DNA from: JAGVIE01 sp964520905
GTDB taxonomy: Bacteria > Bacteroidota > Ignavibacteria > UBA10030 > SZUA-254
Direction: 5' to 3'
DNA: 64,000 bases
Assembly: GCA_964520905.1 (NCBI GenBank)
Contig: CAZFQL010000004.1
Location: 1-64,000 of the forward strand
Shown here: positions 63,423 to 64,000 of the stretch, piece by piece
Position numbering within the stretch: the first letter of the stretch is position 1
Layout of the letters: the number at the start of each line of letters is the position of its first letter
Notes under the pieces: model-generated
Database searches by the model: none
What the model was told of the DNA's origin: nothing
Seen by the model: the letters and a program-made list of their open reading frames with translations, nothing else
Position numbers and translations under genes: made by a program

Positions 63423-64000
63423 TCAAAATCCTTTTTAATATCGTCGTCATTTTCTGTTTATTCTATCACGGTAGAGTTCAAGCGCTGTCCGCAGATTCAA
63501 CTGCGACGCAGTTAGAATCCTTCAAGGAAGATTCAACTTTCGGAACAGTATCTTTCCGAAGTATAACCGAAGGAGTGAAAGTATTCGTAGATACGATATA
63601 TATCGGAACGACGCCAATAGAAAATTTTATCGTGACCAATGGAACCCATCTTGTTCGATATATTCATCCCGACAATATGAACTGGTTGTATCCTGCAGTC
63701 GTCGAAACGGTAATAATAAATTCCCGGGAACATATCGACAAGATGGTTGATTTTTCCCATCGCTGTGTTGTACGCTCCGAGCCGTATGGCGCCTGCGTAC
63801 AATATCGTGATTCAATCCTCGGCACAACACCACTCATCTTATCGGTGACATCGGAAAAATATTTGATCAAGTTATCAAAGAGGGAGTTCAAAGACGAGAT
63901 AATCCATCTTTCGATTAGCGGCGGAGAGATTAGCGTAAAATTAGAACCGGTTGAAGGATCGGAGGTATCTCAAATGTCATTCCTTACAACTAAGAAACAA
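63419..64000 (+). CDS. PEGA-domain secreted protein (3' end beyond window)
   Basis: At least 194 residues; the frame is open to the window end. It starts at an ATG that overlaps the preceding TGA by four bases (ATGA). Signal peptide MIKILFNIVVIFCLFYHGRVQA. Two PEGA-like segments follow: GTVSFRSITEGVKVFVDTIYIGTTPIENFIV and, more diverged, VVRSEPYGACVQYRDSILGTTPLIL. PEGA domains are surface beta modules. It continues the operon started by the Omp85 fusion gene. Confidence 0.85.
   Translation, partial: MIKILFNIVVIFCLFYHGRVQALSADSTATQLESFKEDSTFGTVSFRSITEGVKVFVDTIYIGTTPIENFIVTNGTHLVRYIHPDNMNWLYPAVVETVIINSREHIDKMVDFSHRCVVRSEPYGACVQYRDSILGTTPLILSVTSEKYLIKLSKREFKDEIIHLSISGGEISVKLEPVEGSEVSQMSFLTTKKQ

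Overview
The window looks like a chromosomal scaffold from a Gram-negative member of the Bacteroidota/Chlorobi/Ignavibacteriota group, most likely an Ignavibacteria-type organism assembled from metagenomic reads. The evidence is a large set of secreted beta-rich proteins that end in the ~85-residue type IX secretion (Por) sorting domain with the NYPNPFNP box, the many lipoproteins and outer-membrane fusions, and a 100-N scaffold gap inside a repetitive gene. I see no rRNA, tRNA, CRISPR array, phage or plasmid genes. The species assignment is inference.

Layout. 1-730: decayed 3' end of a group II intron (maturase fragment plus domains V/VI). 748-5045: a membrane histidine-kinase-like stub, a DUF971 protein, priA, and two cold-shock genes on the minus strand with clear terminators. 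5046-5685: gene-free but with hairpins. 5686-11149 (plus strand): adenosine-specific kinase family protein, a lipoprotein form of RidA, a secreted M14 zinc carboxypeptidase and urocanate hydratase. 11310-20566 (minus): five type IX cargo genes or remnants in a row, including one carrying a probable papain-like cysteine peptidase and the assembly gap. 20770-25770: a small membrane protein, a Ser/Thr kinase with TPRs, and another type IX cargo gene. 25783-33949: three consecutive genes for fibre- or adhesin-like head-repeat proteins, two with an S74-type intramolecular chaperone. 34217-38349: a propeller-type sensor kinase, its LuxR-type response regulator and a broken N-terminal fragment of a similar gene.

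38530-42926 (minus): a TPR lipoprotein, a DUF58 protein and uvrA. 43161-44633: another type IX cargo gene. 45148-53040 (minus): a proteostasis block of dnaK, a small membrane protein, an MltR/HEPN-like protein, clpB, isoaspartyl peptidase and rsmB. From 53333 to the end, all on plus: birA, coaX, a polyprenyl diphosphate synthase, HPr, enzyme I, a PGI/PMI-type sugar isomerase, a metallopeptidase-propeller-Omp85 fusion, a PQQ-type propeller lipoprotein, and a PEGA-domain protein cut by the window edge.

The housekeeping genes are ordinary. The unusual content is the 11-38 kb accessory region, where genes share near-identical ends (signal peptides, sorting domains, chaperone tails) but have unrelated middles. 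This suggests a surface-protein repertoire built by segment exchange. The most distinctive single items are the cysteine peptidase inside a beta-propeller-repeat cargo protein, the three-gene head-repeat cluster, the lipoprotein RidA, the metallopeptidase/propeller/Omp85 fusion, and a mobile 24-nt repeat inserted in frame in a sorting domain.
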